From contig JAAEYW010000013.1 of assembly GCA_018223185.1 (NCBI GenBank), forward strand, positions 37,359 through 101,358: DNA of 64,000 bases, read 5' to 3'. The first letter of the stretch is position 1. Each line of letters starts with the position of its first letter. The DNA comes from Oceanospirillales bacterium (GTDB taxonomy: Bacteria; Pseudomonadota; Gammaproteobacteria; Pseudomonadales; Balneatricaceae). A model generated the notes under the pieces. It did not search any database. It was not told the origin of the DNA and was given only the letters and a program-made list of their open reading frames with translations. The position numbers were made by a program, and so were the translations under genes. Below, in pieces: positions 1 to 9,260 of the stretch.

Positions 1-235
1 CGGGGCGTTTTTCCCCTCCAGCACTAAACCCAATGCGGCCCCGGCATCCATTGCTCTGCTAAGTGAAGCAAGATCAATACTACCCGTTCCAGTGGTAGCG
101 ATTGGCGGCATTAATATGGATAATGCAGGGCAGGTAATTTCAGCCGGGGCGGATATGATCGCAGTGATCCATAGCTTGTTTGCCTGCGAAGATATTTGCA
201 CCCGGGCCGGACAGTTCCACAGTCTGTTTAACTGA
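1..235 (+). CDS. thiE: Thiamine phosphate synthase, C-terminal part
   Basis: This is the 3' end of a gene that begins before the window. The frame starting at base 2 reads GAFFPSSTKP and then a VVAIGGI segment, followed by NAGQVISAGADMIAVIHSLF, and stops with TGA at 233-235. These are the phosphate-binding loops near the C-terminus of ThiE, a TIM-barrel enzyme that joins HMP-pyrophosphate to the thiazole phosphate to make thiamine phosphate in the cytosol. It lies 33 bp upstream of hemL on the same strand, and thiE-hemL adjacency is common in gammaproteobacteria. Only about 77 residues are visible, so the N-terminal half and the start cannot be judged. Confidence 0.9.
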   Translation, partial: GAFFPSSTKPNAAPASIALLSEARSILPVPVVAIGGINMDNAGQVISAGADMIAVIHSLFACEDICTRAGQFHSLFN

Positions 236-268
236 TCCGCTCACGACACGAATTTAAGAGAGTTCAAC

Positions 269-1558
269 ATGTCACGTTCAGAGTCTTTATTCCAGGCCGC
301 ACAGGCCCACATCCCGGGTGGTGTTAACTCACCGGTACGCGCCTTTAAAGGTGTTGGCGGTACGCCAATCTTCTTTAAGCGCGGAGAGGCGGCCTATCTG
401 TTCGATGAAGATGATAAACGTTATATCGACTATGTCGGCTCCTGGGGACCGATGATTCTGGGCCACGCTCATCCATCAGTGATGGATGCGGTGCGCAAGG
501 TAATGGATTCGGGTCTGGGATTCGGTGCGCCTACGGCAATTGAGATCGACATGGCCGATAAGGTCTGCGATATGATGCCCGGCATGGATCTGGTGCGGAT
601 GGTTAACTCCGGCACCGAAGCCACCATGAGCGCTATTCGTCTGGCCCGCGGCTACACCGGCCGTGACAAGATTGTTAAATTCGAGGGCTGCTACCACGGC
701 CACTCTGACTCCCTGTTGGTTAAAGCCGGTTCCGGCATGCTGACGCTGGGCGAGCCAAGCTCTCCGGGTGTGCCTGCCAGTCTGGCAGAGCACACCATCA
801 CCCTCACCTACAACGATATCGACAACGTGCGTGAAGCGTTCGCTGAGGCGGGCAACGAGATCGCCTGTATTATCGTTGAGCCGGTGGCTGGCAACATGAA
901 CTGCATACCGCCGGTTCCAGGGTTTCTCGAAGGACTGCGGGAAGTCTGCGACCAGTATGGTGCGGTGCTGATTCTGGACGAGGTAATGACTGGTTTCCGG
1001 GTCTCGCTGACCGGCGCACAGGGCTATTACGGTGTAATCCCTGACCTGACGACCATGGGTAAAGTCATCGGTGGCGGACTGCCCGTCGGTGCCTTTGGCG
1101 GCAAACGTGAAATCATGGAACATATCTCGCCGCTGGGCCCGGTTTATCAGGCCGGAACTCTGTCCGGAAACCCACTGGCGATGGCTGCGGGTCTGGCGAT
1201 GCTGAACGCCCTTGAAGAAGAGGGTTTCCACGAAAAGCTCAGCGCCAAAACCGAACTGCTGACTCAGGGCTTCGAAGCGATGGCACTGCGTCACGGTGTG
1301 CCATTCACTACCACTCAGGTCGGCGGTATGTTCGGCCTGTTCTTCACCGATCAGGCGCAGGTCACCTGCTTCGCTGAAGTGATGAAGTGTGATGCCGCGA
1401 AGTTTGGTCGTTTCTTCCACGGGATGCTGGAAGAGGGTATCTACCTGGCACCTTCCGCGTTTGAAGCAGGCTTTATGTCTCAGGCACACACCGAAGAGGA
1501 TATCAACGCCACCATCGAAGCGGCTGGGCGGGTATTTGCCAGACTGGCAGCGGAGTAA
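269..1558 (+). CDS. hemL: Glutamate-1-semialdehyde 2,1-aminomutase
   Basis: A 429-residue PLP enzyme that moves the amino group of glutamate-1-semialdehyde to give 5-aminolevulinate, the last step of the C5 route to haem. The N-terminus carries the [13 protein letters not shown] signature. The PLP lysine is K265 in [15 protein letters not shown], and the [13 protein letters not shown] cofactor loop is near residue 115. Length equals the usual 425-430. The ATG at 269 follows AAGAGAG at a suitable distance. It follows thiE, and a membrane-protein gene starts 5 bp after its stop, so the three may be cotranscribed. A long antisense frame over it is a coding shadow. Confidence 0.97.
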   Translation: MSRSESLFQAAQAHIPGGVNSPVRAFKGVGGTPIFFKRGEAAYLFDEDDKRYIDYVGSWGPMILGHAHPSVMDAVRKVMDSGLGFGAPTAIEIDMADKVCDMMPGMDLVRMVNSGTEATMSAIRLARGYTGRDKIVKFEGCYHGHSDSLLVKAGSGMLTLGEPSSPGVPASLAEHTITLTYNDIDNVREAFAEAGNEIACIIVEPVAGNMNCIPPVPGFLEGLREVCDQYGAVLILDEVMTGFRVSLTGAQGYYGVIPDLTTMGKVIGGGLPVGAFGGKREIMEHISPLGPVYQAGTLSGNPLAMAAGLAMLNALEEEGFHEKLSAKTELLTQGFEAMALRHGVPFTTTQVGGMFGLFFTDQAQVTCFAEVMKCDAAKFGRFFHGMLEEGIYLAPSAFEAGFMSQAHTEEDINATIEAAGRVFARLAAE

Positions 1559-1563
1559 AACCG

Positions 1564-2199
1564 TTGCTGAATCTGGCTTTAAGCGCACTACTGATCAGCG
1601 CACTGTTCGCCGCTTTTATACTGCAGAAAAGTGCAAAAAAACTGACAGAAGAGCTGGCTGATGAGCCCAGAACAACCCTGCAAGCGGGCGCGTTAAGCGC
1701 CCTCTTTATCGCCTTTTCTGCATTCGCTGAGCTTCTGCTCAACCAGACCGGCAGCGATATTGAAACCCTGCAGCGGATGTTTACCAATCTGGCCTATTAT
1801 GCCGCTATCCCGCTGCTGGCAAGCGCCATGCTGGTCAGCGCCCGCAACAGCCACTGGGAACGCCCGGCATGGGGTCGCTGGTTAATAGGCCTGTTTGCCC
1901 TGTTTGAGCTGCTGCGGCGGATGGAACATGGCGAGATCTATACACAGGTAGTTGCAGTTGCGGTCAGTGGTGTCATGCTTACGGCGGCAGTCATGACCCG
2001 CCACAAACAGCTGCGAAGCATCACCCTGTTGGCAGCCGTTAATATGTCCATCGCCCTGCTGCTGACCGGCCCTGGCGCTCTGACGGCTTCCCCTCTGGCA
2101 GAAAGCAGCTATCTCTACCCGCTACTGATGGCAGGAGCCCTTCCTCTTGCAGCAATTGCCATAAAGCAAACAGTAGTGTTCAATCTCAAAAAAGCCTGA
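1564..2199 (+). CDS. Hypothetical polytopic membrane protein
   Basis: A protein of about 211 residues that I do not recognise. It looks wholly membrane-embedded: hydrophobic stretches lie near residues 1-20, 40-58, 75-92, 105-120, 128-145, 155-172 and 183-200, with short charged loops such as SARNSHWERPAWGR. No catalytic motif is visible. The likely start is TTG at 1564, about 8 bp after a GGAG that overlaps the end of hemL, so translation is probably coupled to hemL. Function is unknown; the hemL linkage alone does not show a role in haem synthesis. Confidence 0.75.
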   Translation: MLNLALSALLISALFAAFILQKSAKKLTEELADEPRTTLQAGALSALFIAFSAFAELLLNQTGSDIETLQRMFTNLAYYAAIPLLASAMLVSARNSHWERPAWGRWLIGLFALFELLRRMEHGEIYTQVVAVAVSGVMLTAAVMTRHKQLRSITLLAAVNMSIALLLTGPGALTASPLAESSYLYPLLMAGALPLAAIAIKQTVVFNLKKA

Positions 2200-2337
2200 C
2201 AGACCTGATAGAAGAACAGATCAGAACAACCAGTCAGGCTTTACCTTCCAGAGACAGACTCTCCTCGAGGCTTACTCTTGGAATAGCACTCTGATCTGAA
2301 CCTTAATAGTCCTCAGCCAATGAACTGTTATACTTAT

Positions 2338-2351
2338 TGCAACGCGTTGCA
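2338..2351. promoter_or_regulatory. Perfect 14-bp palindrome, operator-like
   Basis: TGCAACGCGTTGCA is a perfect 14-bp palindrome. It lies just after a TATACT (near 2330) that could be a -10 box and 46 bp before the gene at 2398. This placement suits a repressor operator. I cannot name the regulator. Confidence 0.35.
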
Positions 2352-2397
2352 TGAATTCCAGCTGTTTATTTTCACTCTTATATAGCAGGACACTGGT

Positions 2398-3015
2398 ATG
2401 AAAACCTTCCTCCGTGAAAACCCCACGATCGCTTTTGGGCTGGGCTTACCATTACTGCTGGTTGTGCTTTTTTTACTGATATCCAGAATACCCAGTCTTC
2501 TGGTTGCCCCGCCACAATATGATCTGTTGTTCGCCACGGAATACTATAACTATCAGAACGGGGTACAGATTTCGGTTATCAACCAGTCGGTTCAGGTCAT
2601 CGATCAGGGCAATAGACTAAACCCTCAGAAGCCCCGGATCTGGCGCTACAATGCTAAAACCGGTGCGGTGCAGGAGATTGCCTTTATTCTGCCGCCAGGG
2701 CCGGTTCCTTCTCGACAAAACAGCTCTGACGGAAACAAGCCAACGACGACGAACGAGATGCCCGCCCCCCGCATTATCACGCTGCCTGATCTTGATGGTG
2801 TGACGGTTGATTCCTCCAGCATTGCACCGGATGGATACCAATTCAGCATCGGTAGCGACACATCCCGCAATGTGTTTGGCGGCCTATTTTACTCCTCACG
2901 TTATCGCAACGAAGCCGTGCTGAGCAAAAATGGACGCCGTATTCGCCTGCCTGATATGACAGGCCGGTACTACCGGGGTAACACTCACTTCATTGGCTGG
3001 ATCATATCATCATGA
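2398..3015 (+). CDS. Hypothetical membrane-anchored protein
   Basis: 205 residues with one N-terminal membrane helix (about residues 14-34, LGLPLLLVVLFLLISRIPSL) and a large, probably periplasmic domain rich in S, N, R and G. I recognise no domain. The C-terminal part has a repeated polar pattern (GYQFSIGSD, NVFGGLFYSSRYR) that looks like beta structure. The stop overlaps the start of the next gene by 4 bp (ATGA), so the two are translationally coupled and probably act together; that partner is a DUF2157-like membrane protein. Function unknown. It sits behind a promoter-like region with a perfect palindrome at 2338-2351. Confidence 0.8.
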   Translation: MKTFLRENPTIAFGLGLPLLLVVLFLLISRIPSLLVAPPQYDLLFATEYYNYQNGVQISVINQSVQVIDQGNRLNPQKPRIWRYNAKTGAVQEIAFILPPGPVPSRQNSSDGNKPTTTNEMPAPRIITLPDLDGVTVDSSSIAPDGYQFSIGSDTSRNVFGGLFYSSRYRNEAVLSKNGRRIRLPDMTGRYYRGNTHFIGWIISS

Positions 3016-4205
3016 CAACTCTACTGGTGTTTATCGTCATCATCGTGCTGATTGGCGGGGGTATCTGGGGGTGGCCACTGCTGGCAGGAATTCTTGGCAT
3101 ATCCAGCGTAACGAATAAAGCGGGGGCTTTAAACTATATAACGCAGCTGATGAACAGGTATGACATTACCCCCGATGATGTTGAGACCGCCTTTCAGAAG
3201 CAGGCCTCTGACCGTGGCTCTGCAGACACTCGAAGTAAAAGCGATATTGCCAGAACGCTGTTTGCCTACCTTGGCGGAATTTTTATTCTCGCGGGCATCA
3301 GCACCTATATCAGTATGTTCTGGGATAGTATGGGTAGTGTGATGCGGGTTCTGGTCACACTCGGCGTTGGTTATATCCTGCTTATTGTGCTTGTCGCAAC
3401 ACTCCATGAGAACAGATTTCCCAGACTTGTTTTACCACTGACCGTTGCATCAGTATGCATGATGACCGGCGGCTGGTTTGTTCTGATTCACGAACTCTAC
3501 CCTCAGGGTAACAACTGGCGTGCAGCCGCACTGTGCGTGTTCGCAGTGATGGCCATGCATCAGGGGGCATTATTTTTTAAATATCGACGTACTGCACTGC
3601 TGTTTACCGGCCTGTTTTTCAGCTATGGCTTTTTAGAAGTGGGACTCGATATGCTCGGCGTCCCCATTGCCTGGGTTTCCATCGCGTTGGGCACCTCAGT
3701 TTTTCTGGTGGGGACTGCCCTGGAAAAAACACCGTACAAGCTGCTGGCAGAACCCGCCCTGTTTATTGGTATCTGCTGGCTCAACAGCGGCATATTCGAT
3801 CGTATTGATCTGTTCATAGCTACCAACTGGGCAAGCCTGATCACCGGCATGTGCATCATCTTTACCGCTTACGGAATGCATAAATCAGAACGCTACCCAC
3901 GCCTGATCGCACTCGGTTATTTCTTCGGATCAATCATGGCCTACAGCGGTTTATTCGATCTGGTGCAGAACACCTCAATGGAACTCCTTTATCTGGCAGT
4001 CACGGCGTCTGGTCTCTATACCTGTGTGGTACTGCAAAGCCGGGCTCTGCTGTTAACCACAGTCATCGCAATGCTGGGCTTCATGATCTATTACTCTGAG
4101 GAGTATTTTGCAGACTCTCTGGGCTGGCCCGTCACACTGGTACTCCTCGGGATAGCTTTCCTGGGTGTTGGCGCAATTGCCATCAAAGTAAAACAACGTA
4201 TCTGA
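3012..4205 (+). CDS. DUF2157-like multi-pass membrane protein
   Basis: 397 residues. One membrane helix lies at the N-terminus (residues 3-28), followed by a soluble stretch (about 35-75, NYITQLMNRYDITPDDVETAFQ style) and then about ten further hydrophobic segments from residue 80 to the end. The soluble stretch followed by a helix bundle resembles DUF2157 proteins, whose biochemical role is not established. It starts at an ATGA overlap with the preceding membrane-anchored gene. No catalytic residues are evident. The family call is from memory of the layout and could be wrong; membrane location is certain. Confidence 0.7.
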   Translation: MTTLLVFIVIIVLIGGGIWGWPLLAGILGISSVTNKAGALNYITQLMNRYDITPDDVETAFQKQASDRGSADTRSKSDIARTLFAYLGGIFILAGISTYISMFWDSMGSVMRVLVTLGVGYILLIVLVATLHENRFPRLVLPLTVASVCMMTGGWFVLIHELYPQGNNWRAAALCVFAVMAMHQGALFFKYRRTALLFTGLFFSYGFLEVGLDMLGVPIAWVSIALGTSVFLVGTALEKTPYKLLAEPALFIGICWLNSGIFDRIDLFIATNWASLITGMCIIFTAYGMHKSERYPRLIALGYFFGSIMAYSGLFDLVQNTSMELLYLAVTASGLYTCVVLQSRALLLTTVIAMLGFMIYYSEEYFADSLGWPVTLVLLGIAFLGVGAIAIKVKQRI

Positions 4206-4463
4206 GCCGTCACACCTAACGGTATTTCATATTGCCTCGTTCATCTGCAGGAGCCGGAAATATTAAATATGATAAATGTATAGACAAGCATCCATTAACT
4301 CTATACAGTGACCAACAGCTAGAAAGAAGTCTCATATTTACATCCTACATTTCGTTGTTTTATTCGTAACACCACGTCCTGCAGTTTCTAAGTCTCAGTC
4401 TACATTTTGATGCAATTCAAGCCTTTTGAAGGCACTACTATATATAAATTTCAGGATATTATT

Positions 4464-4673
4464 ATGTCTAATACAACGACTGGCACGGTTAAATGGTTCA
4501 ACGAAACTAAAGGTTTTGGTTTTATCGAACAGCAATCCGGCCCAGATGTTTTTGCTCACTTCAGCGCGATTGTCAGCGATGGTTTTAAAACACTGGCTGA
4601 AGGTCAGCAAGTACAGTTTACTGTTACCAGTGGTCCAAAAGGCCCACAGGCAGAGAACATCGTAGCTATCTGA
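4464..4673 (+). CDS. Cold-shock domain protein (CspA family)
   Basis: A 69-residue single-domain cold-shock protein that binds single-stranded RNA and DNA and melts RNA structure. Both nucleic-acid motifs are visible: GFGFIEQ (RNP1-like) and VFAHFSAI (RNP2-like), after the usual [12 protein letters not shown] opening. The reading frame is open further upstream, but the ATG at 4464 gives the family's normal length and start. Its upstream region of about 250 bp (4206-4463) holds no other gene and is AT-rich, as expected of a long cold-shock leader. A strong terminator follows directly. Paralogue identity cannot be assigned. Confidence 0.95.
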   Translation: MSNTTTGTVKWFNETKGFGFIEQQSGPDVFAHFSAIVSDGFKTLAEGQQVQFTVTSGPKGPQAENIVAI

Positions 4674-4690
4674 TCGATAGCTTCCTTTAA

Positions 4691-4724
4691 AAAAGGGCAA
4701 ACCTTACGGGGTTTGCCCTTTTTT
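4691..4724 (+). terminator. Intrinsic terminator after the cold-shock gene
   Basis: A 9-bp stem, GGGCAAACC paired with GGTTTGCCC, around a short loop, followed by six Ts. It begins 18 bp after the cold-shock stop. An A-run on the other side means it could also stop transcripts from the minus-strand dnr. Confidence 0.9.
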
Positions 4725-4874
4725 GTTGTCTGCTGATAACAATACAGGGAGGAAGCCTCAGATAATGTATATTTCCAGGTCCCGCCTGCTTCCCTGCACT
4801 CTCCCACCCTTATATGGCAATGCGCTCTTTTAAAAAACTGAACCACAGAAAACACATAGACTACAGAGATAAAA

Positions 4875-5558
4875 TCAGTGTCCGAATGCTCTCAGTCCCT
4901 GCAGATCATTCACCTGTATATCGGCCCCGCTAACTTCGATCAGCCCCTGCGTTTTCATCTCCTTAATCAATCGGGAGAAGGTTTCCGGTTGCATACCTAA
5001 CTGGGAGGCGATCAGTTGCTTGGCCATCGGCAGTTGAAAGGCGCATTGCTTTGCCGCCGGATCCGGCGCCAATCCAAACAGGTAGTTCCCCAGCCGGTGA
5101 CGGGTGTTTTGCAGAGTCAGGGTCTCGATCTCTTTAATGCGCCGGTGCAGTTTAACCGCCATAGTGCCCATCAGTTTCATCGCACTCTGAGGCGCCGCAA
5201 GCAGCATATCTTTGTACAGTTTACTGGGGATCACCATGACTTCGCTAACACCCATCGCCGCAGCATTGACCGGGTAACGTATCTGGTCCATAAACATCAG
5301 GGCTTCAGCGAAGGCCTCGCCGGCACGGATCACTTCAATGACCTTGGTCTGGCCATCGGGAGACACGCGAAATAGTTTTATCGTACCGCTGAGCACCAGA
5401 TAGAAACTATGTGCCTCCCCCCCCTGACTGAACAGGGTTTCATCATTTTTAAGTTTGATGGTACGACACTGCTGAGACAGTGTTGCCTGCGCCTGCTGCG
5501 ACAACGATGAAAACAGGAAGTGCTCACCGATAACTGCCTGTAATCTGAATTCTGACAT
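4875..5558 (-). CDS. dnr: Crp/Fnr-family regulator, Dnr type
   Basis: 227 residues from the ATG at 5558; the frame extends upstream but the MSEFRLQ start gives family length. A cyclic-nucleotide-binding-like sensor domain (about 10-120) and a long dimer helix precede a C-terminal winged helix whose recognition helix reads PETFSRLIKEM. Its E-x-x-S-R is the FNR-type set that reads TTGAT/C half-sites. No N-terminal cysteine cluster is present, so it is not an oxygen-sensing Fe-S FNR; this fits Dnr, the NO-responsive activator of denitrification genes. It is last after the nor operon, and FNR-type boxes lie at 5574-5587 before it and at 12190-12203 before norC, implying control of itself and of NO reductase. 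Confidence 0.85.
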   Translation of the reverse strand: MSEFRLQAVIGEHFLFSSLSQQAQATLSQQCRTIKLKNDETLFSQGGEAHSFYLVLSGTIKLFRVSPDGQTKVIEVIRAGEAFAEALMFMDQIRYPVNAAAMGVSEVMVIPSKLYKDMLLAAPQSAMKLMGTMAVKLHRRIKEIETLTLQNTRHRLGNYLFGLAPDPAAKQCAFQLPMAKQLIASQLGMQPETFSRLIKEMKTQGLIEVSGADIQVNDLQGLRAFGH

Positions 5559-5573
5559 TGTAGGGCTACCCAT

Positions 5574-5587
5574 TTGAGAAAAATCAA
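5574..5587. promoter_or_regulatory. FNR/DNR box upstream of dnr
   Basis: TTGAGAAAAATCAA matches the TTGAT-N4-ATCAA consensus with one mismatch. It lies 16 bp before the dnr ATG, between norD and dnr. With the E-x-x-S-R recognition helix of the encoded protein this suggests autoregulation. The closeness to the start codon could also mean repression. Confidence 0.6.
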
Positions 5588-5640
5588 AGGGTCTATCATA
5601 ACCGGAGTTTTGCGAACGACCAGTGCCTGTAGCAATTTTT

Positions 5641-7503
5641 TTACCCGGCATACAGCTTTCCTGTCAGCGTCATATACAGTTGCGGTAATCGTTTCGGTAA
5701 CTGTTCGGCCTGGCGAATAACCGTATACCCCTGCGCCCCAAACAGGTAGGGCAGATACTGACTGGCATCGGCATCAATGGTAATGCAGAACGGAATCAAT
5801 CCCTGACTGCGGGCCTGCTGAATCGCTTTACGGGTATCCTCGACACCATGCCGTCCTTCATAACGATCCAGATCATTAGGCTTACCATCGGTCAGAATCA
5901 GTAACAGCTTTTTCTCTGCAGTCTGGTGACTTAGCAGTTCGGTTGCATGACGAATGGCCGCCCCCATCCGGGTATAGAAGCCAGGGTTCATATCGGCAAT
6001 ACGCCCTCTGATGCCGGCATCATAAGTTTCATTAAACTCTTTGATACAGTTAAAGCGTACATGCTGGCGCCGGCGAGATGAAAATCCATGAATCGCAAAC
6101 TGATCGCCACTGGCATGCAGGCTTTCGGCAAACAGATGCACGGAATCCCGGATCACGTCGATAACCTGTTGTTCATCATTCACCCAGGCATCGGTCGAGA
6201 GCGACAGGTCAGCTAACAGCAGACTAGCGATATCCCTGACCAGCGGACGCTTCTGACAATACAACCGGGGATCAGCGGCATATCCCGAGGGACTATTGGC
6301 AACCGAGCCTCGATAATCCAGATAAGCATCGAGGTTCAGCTTATCCCCCTCGTACTGACCGCGAATCCACTGAGGGCTGAGCGACAGGCTTTCAAACTGA
6401 CGGCGCAGCCGGCGAGCCGGTTTTTGCAAATGCTGTGGCAGTTCAGTAGCAACCGCATGCCGGCTGCGCATTGGTATGATGCGACAATAATCACTTAGCA
6501 GTCGGTTTTTTTTATAATCCCATTCCGGGTAAAGAATACCTTCGCCAAGCGGAATATCGTCCTCCTGCGCGGAGGGCAGGTCCAGATCAAACTTTATCCG
6601 GCTGGCCACTGTCGTATTGTCCTGCGCGACCGAAATTTTATCGATATCATTAACAATATTGTCGGCCTGGTCAGGGTTATCTTCCTCGTCAGTGCTGCGA
6701 TCCATCTTGATAAACTCGGCGAAGGAAAACAGATCCGCCTCATGGCGCACCCCCAGTGTTGCCCCTTGCTCATCCGGTTTATCCACCCGTTCGGCCTGCC
6801 GCCGCCGTTGCTCCGCCTGCCGGGTTTCCCCCTGCGAAGCCTGGCGATCCCCGATCTCGCCATCAGCCGCCTGCCCGCCACAACGAGGTGCATCAGGATG
6901 TAACCAGAGCGATACCGGTGCGGGAGCATACTTACCTTCGGGCAACTCAGCAACGGAACCGGGATTGATCAGCGCCTGTTGAATCGCCCGTTCCTGCGCC
7001 GCCTCGTACTTCAAATCCGCAGGAACAGGCCGTAACGCGAGATATGCCTGTACCAGTCGCTTATAGCGTTGCTGCAACCCAGGATACTGCTGCAGGGCCT
7101 GACAGGTGCGCTGCTGACTTTCAACAATCCAGCTTGCATCAGGGAGAGTATCTGACGCTAACGGTGTACCGGCCAGTGCCGCCAGCCAGAAATACAGATC
7201 CCGATTCAATTGTGGCTCGGCAAACAGATCCAGGCTGGCGGGCAGATAAAGACAGGTTTCATCCTGCCAGGCCAGTTCGGCTTTACGTCCGGTACCTGCT
7301 ATCCGCTGCAACCAGCTGCGACGCGCCTGATGCAGAGTCGCAGTGGCGGCACTGATACGCAACGCACTATTGCCTCCCAGAGCCCGATAAAACACCCCCA
7401 GCGGGCCACTGACCTGATCCAGCGTCACGACCGCCTGCGGATGCCCCTGATGCGCCATCCGGGTGATAAACCGGTCCCAAATCTGGCCGACCCGCTCTTC
7501 CAT
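5641..7503 (-). CDS. norD: Nitric oxide reductase activation protein NorD
   Basis: 620 residues. The C-terminal third is a von Willebrand A domain with a MIDAS set: DLSLS near residue 425, and LILTDGKPNDLDRY later. The central part is acidic and low in complexity, typical of NorD. NorD works with the AAA+ ATPase NorQ to mature the NorCB complex, probably by fitting the non-haem iron of NorB. It follows norQ on the same strand with a 35-bp gap. The ATG at 7503 has AGGAGA just upstream. Length matches the usual ~610-640. Confidence 0.93.
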   Translation of the reverse strand: MEERVGQIWDRFITRMAHQGHPQAVVTLDQVSGPLGVFYRALGGNSALRISAATATLHQARRSWLQRIAGTGRKAELAWQDETCLYLPASLDLFAEPQLNRDLYFWLAALAGTPLASDTLPDASWIVESQQRTCQALQQYPGLQQRYKRLVQAYLALRPVPADLKYEAAQERAIQQALINPGSVAELPEGKYAPAPVSLWLHPDAPRCGGQAADGEIGDRQASQGETRQAEQRRRQAERVDKPDEQGATLGVRHEADLFSFAEFIKMDRSTDEEDNPDQADNIVNDIDKISVAQDNTTVASRIKFDLDLPSAQEDDIPLGEGILYPEWDYKKNRLLSDYCRIIPMRSRHAVATELPQHLQKPARRLRRQFESLSLSPQWIRGQYEGDKLNLDAYLDYRGSVANSPSGYAADPRLYCQKRPLVRDIASLLLADLSLSTDAWVNDEQQVIDVIRDSVHLFAESLHASGDQFAIHGFSSRRRQHVRFNCIKEFNETYDAGIRGRIADMNPGFYTRMGAAIRHATELLSHQTAEKKLLLILTDGKPNDLDRYEGRHGVEDTRKAIQQARSQGLIPFCITIDADASQYLPYLFGAQGYTVIRQAEQLPKRLPQLYMTLTGKLYAG

Positions 7504-7538
7504 CGCTGCAATCTCCTGTGCAATCAGATTAGGATAGA

Positions 7539-8354
7539 TTAATCAGCGCGACCAAAAGCCGCCTGTACCAATTCCATCAGCCCGGCAATGGTATCCGGGT
7601 CATCACTCAACGGCTCGATCATGCCCGCCCGACACGCCTTCACAGGATCAAACCCGGTACTGATCAGCGTTGCGGTATACACCAGCAGGCGGGTACTGGC
7701 GCCCTCTTCCAGATCCTGATCTTTCAGTTGGCGCAAACCGTTACCCAGAATCACCAGCTGCTCAGCCATCGCTTTATCCACCGCGGTCTCATTCAGCAAC
7801 ACCTCAACTTCGGCCGCTGCTGGCAGATAATCAAAGCTCATAGAGACAAAGCGCTGGCGGGTACTGGGCTTCATCCCCTTCAGCAGATTCTGATAGCCGG
7901 GGTTATAGGACACCACCAGCATAAAATTATCCGGCGCCTGCAATGTTTCACCGGTGCGGTCGATCGGCAAAATCCGCCGATCATCGGTCAGCGGGTGAAT
8001 CACCACAGTGGTGTCTTTACGCGCTTCCACCACTTCATCCAGATAGCAGATACCACCGGTGCGCACGGCACGGGTCAGCGGACCATCGCTCCAGACGGTT
8101 TCGCCATCACCTATCAGATGACGCCCTACCAGATCCGACGCACTCAGGTCATCGTGACAGGCCACGGTATACAGCGGCAACCCCAGCTTTTCAGCCATAT
8201 AACTGATGAAACGGGTTTTGCCGCAACCCGTCGGCCCCTTAATCAGTACAGGTAGTTTATGCGCATAGGCGTGCATAAAGAGCTCAACCTCATGTCCCTG
8301 AGGTTCATAAAACGGCAGATTATCTGCCTGATTAAGTTGAGAAACAGTGCTCAT
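7539..8354 (-). CDS. norQ: MoxR-type AAA+ ATPase NorQ
   Basis: 271 residues. The Walker A motif GPTGCGKT is at residues 40-47, Walker B ICYLDEV near 97-103, and sensor and arginine-finger segments follow (STRQRFVSMSFDYLP). NorQ is the ATPase partner of the VWA protein NorD in activating nitric oxide reductase in the cytoplasm. Length agrees with the family (260-270). It lies between the small subunit IV-like gene and norD, in the order seen in many denitrifiers. CbbQ and GvpN are close paralogous families; the nor context decides the name. Confidence 0.94.
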   Translation of the reverse strand: MSTVSQLNQADNLPFYEPQGHEVELFMHAYAHKLPVLIKGPTGCGKTRFISYMAEKLGLPLYTVACHDDLSASDLVGRHLIGDGETVWSDGPLTRAVRTGGICYLDEVVEARKDTTVVIHPLTDDRRILPIDRTGETLQAPDNFMLVVSYNPGYQNLLKGMKPSTRQRFVSMSFDYLPAAAEVEVLLNETAVDKAMAEQLVILGNGLRQLKDQDLEEGASTRLLVYTATLISTGFDPVKACRAGMIEPLSDDPDTIAGLMELVQAAFGRAD

Positions 8355-8386
8355 AACGCATCTCCGAAAATATTCACTTTACGGTT

Positions 8387-8641
8387 TCAGAAGGCATAGG
8401 TCAGACTGATGCAGACTGCCAGCACCGGAACATAAGCCAGCAGTAACCCACGCCACATCAGCGGAGCCTGTTTCAGTCCCATAAAATAATCCACCAGTAC
8501 ACTGGCTTTAATCACGCTACCCAGCAGCACTATAATCACCAGCCCGAAGGTTATCCGGTAAGGCTCTGTCAACTGCGCCATGGCAATGGTCAACAGTAAC
8601 AGTAGCAACCACAGTCCGGTCAGTTTGTATTCACCAGTCAT
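8387..8641 (-). CDS. Small subunit IV-like membrane protein (NorF-like)
   Basis: 84 residues from the ATG at 8641, which has GGGAGGAAGG just upstream; an upstream ATG at 8680 is less likely because it would overlap norE. Three membrane helices are apparent (about residues 7-22, 30-50 and 60-82), the second carrying the conserved-looking SVIKASVLVDYFMGLK. This resembles the prokaryotic cytochrome c oxidase subunit IV family, members of which accompany NorE in nor operons and are called NorF. It is not needed for catalysis in known systems but raises activity. The name NorF is by position. Confidence 0.75.
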   Translation of the reverse strand: MTGEYKLTGLWLLLLLLTIAMAQLTEPYRITFGLVIIVLLGSVIKASVLVDYFMGLKQAPLMWRGLLLAYVPVLAVCISLTYAF

Positions 8642-8663
8642 CCACCCTTCCTCCCGCGCTGCA

Positions 8664-9260
8664 TCAGCCGTGCAACACATACACCAGTGGAAACAGCATC
8701 AGCCATAACAGATCCACCATATGCCAGTAACAGGCGCCGCTCTCAAACTCATTCATTCGCTCACGGTGATAATGGCCCCGGTACACTTTGTAGCCAAGAA
8801 ACAGCAACACCAGCATGCCCAGAATGACGTGCAGCATATGAAAGCCGGTCAGACCGAAGTAGAAAAAATAAAAATCATTACTCCCCAGGCCAAAGCCAAG
8901 CTCCGCCAGATGCTGATATTCAACACTCTTTACTCCGAGATAGAGCCCGGCACTGGCCAGCGCCAGCAACAGATTGATCACGCAGGCCATTCGCCGGTTG
9001 TTTAACAGAGCCCGCTGAGCGATAACCACGAAGTAACTGCTGCTCAATAGCGCCAGCGTATTTACCAGCCCGGCAATACTGCTGACAGATGCCTGCCCCT
9101 GAGCAAATATATCCGGATAGCGCACCCGGGTAATCGCAAACAACAGAAACAACAGAGCAAATACACTCAGTTCGGCAAAAATAAACAACCAGACAGCGAA
9201 GTCTCCCGGGAGAGCTCTCTCGGTAGTAACCGGTTGAGAGCATTCAACAGCGCTCATCAT
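8664..9260 (-). CDS. norE: NorE, cytochrome c oxidase subunit III-like protein
   Basis: 198 residues with five membrane helices. Subunit III features include the early FAVWLFIFAELSVFALLF segment with its glutamate, and the C-terminal GLTGFHMLHVILGML plus ACYWHMVDLLWLMLFPLVYVLHG. NorE accompanies NO reductase and supports its activity; it carries no metal. The start ATG-ATG pair at 9260/9257 overlaps the stop of the preceding polyferredoxin gene, so translation is probably coupled. AAGGAGAG lies just upstream. The fold also occurs in real oxidases, but no subunit I of an oxidase is nearby. Confidence 0.92.
   Translation of the reverse strand: MMSAVECSQPVTTERALPGDFAVWLFIFAELSVFALLFLLFAITRVRYPDIFAQGQASVSSIAGLVNTLALLSSSYFVVIAQRALLNNRRMACVINLLLALASAGLYLGVKSVEYQHLAELGFGLGSNDFYFFYFGLTGFHMLHVILGMLVLLFLGYKVYRGHYHRERMNEFESGACYWHMVDLLWLMLFPLVYVLHG

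Noticed and set aside
476..1588. Long minus-strand open frame (about 370 codons) opposite hemL
   Set aside because: Low-quality composition with many His, Arg and Gln, no family pattern; it is the antisense shadow of a clear hemL gene.
7728..8255. Plus-strand frame opposite norQ
   Set aside because: His/Gln/Arg-rich shadow of the AAA+ gene.
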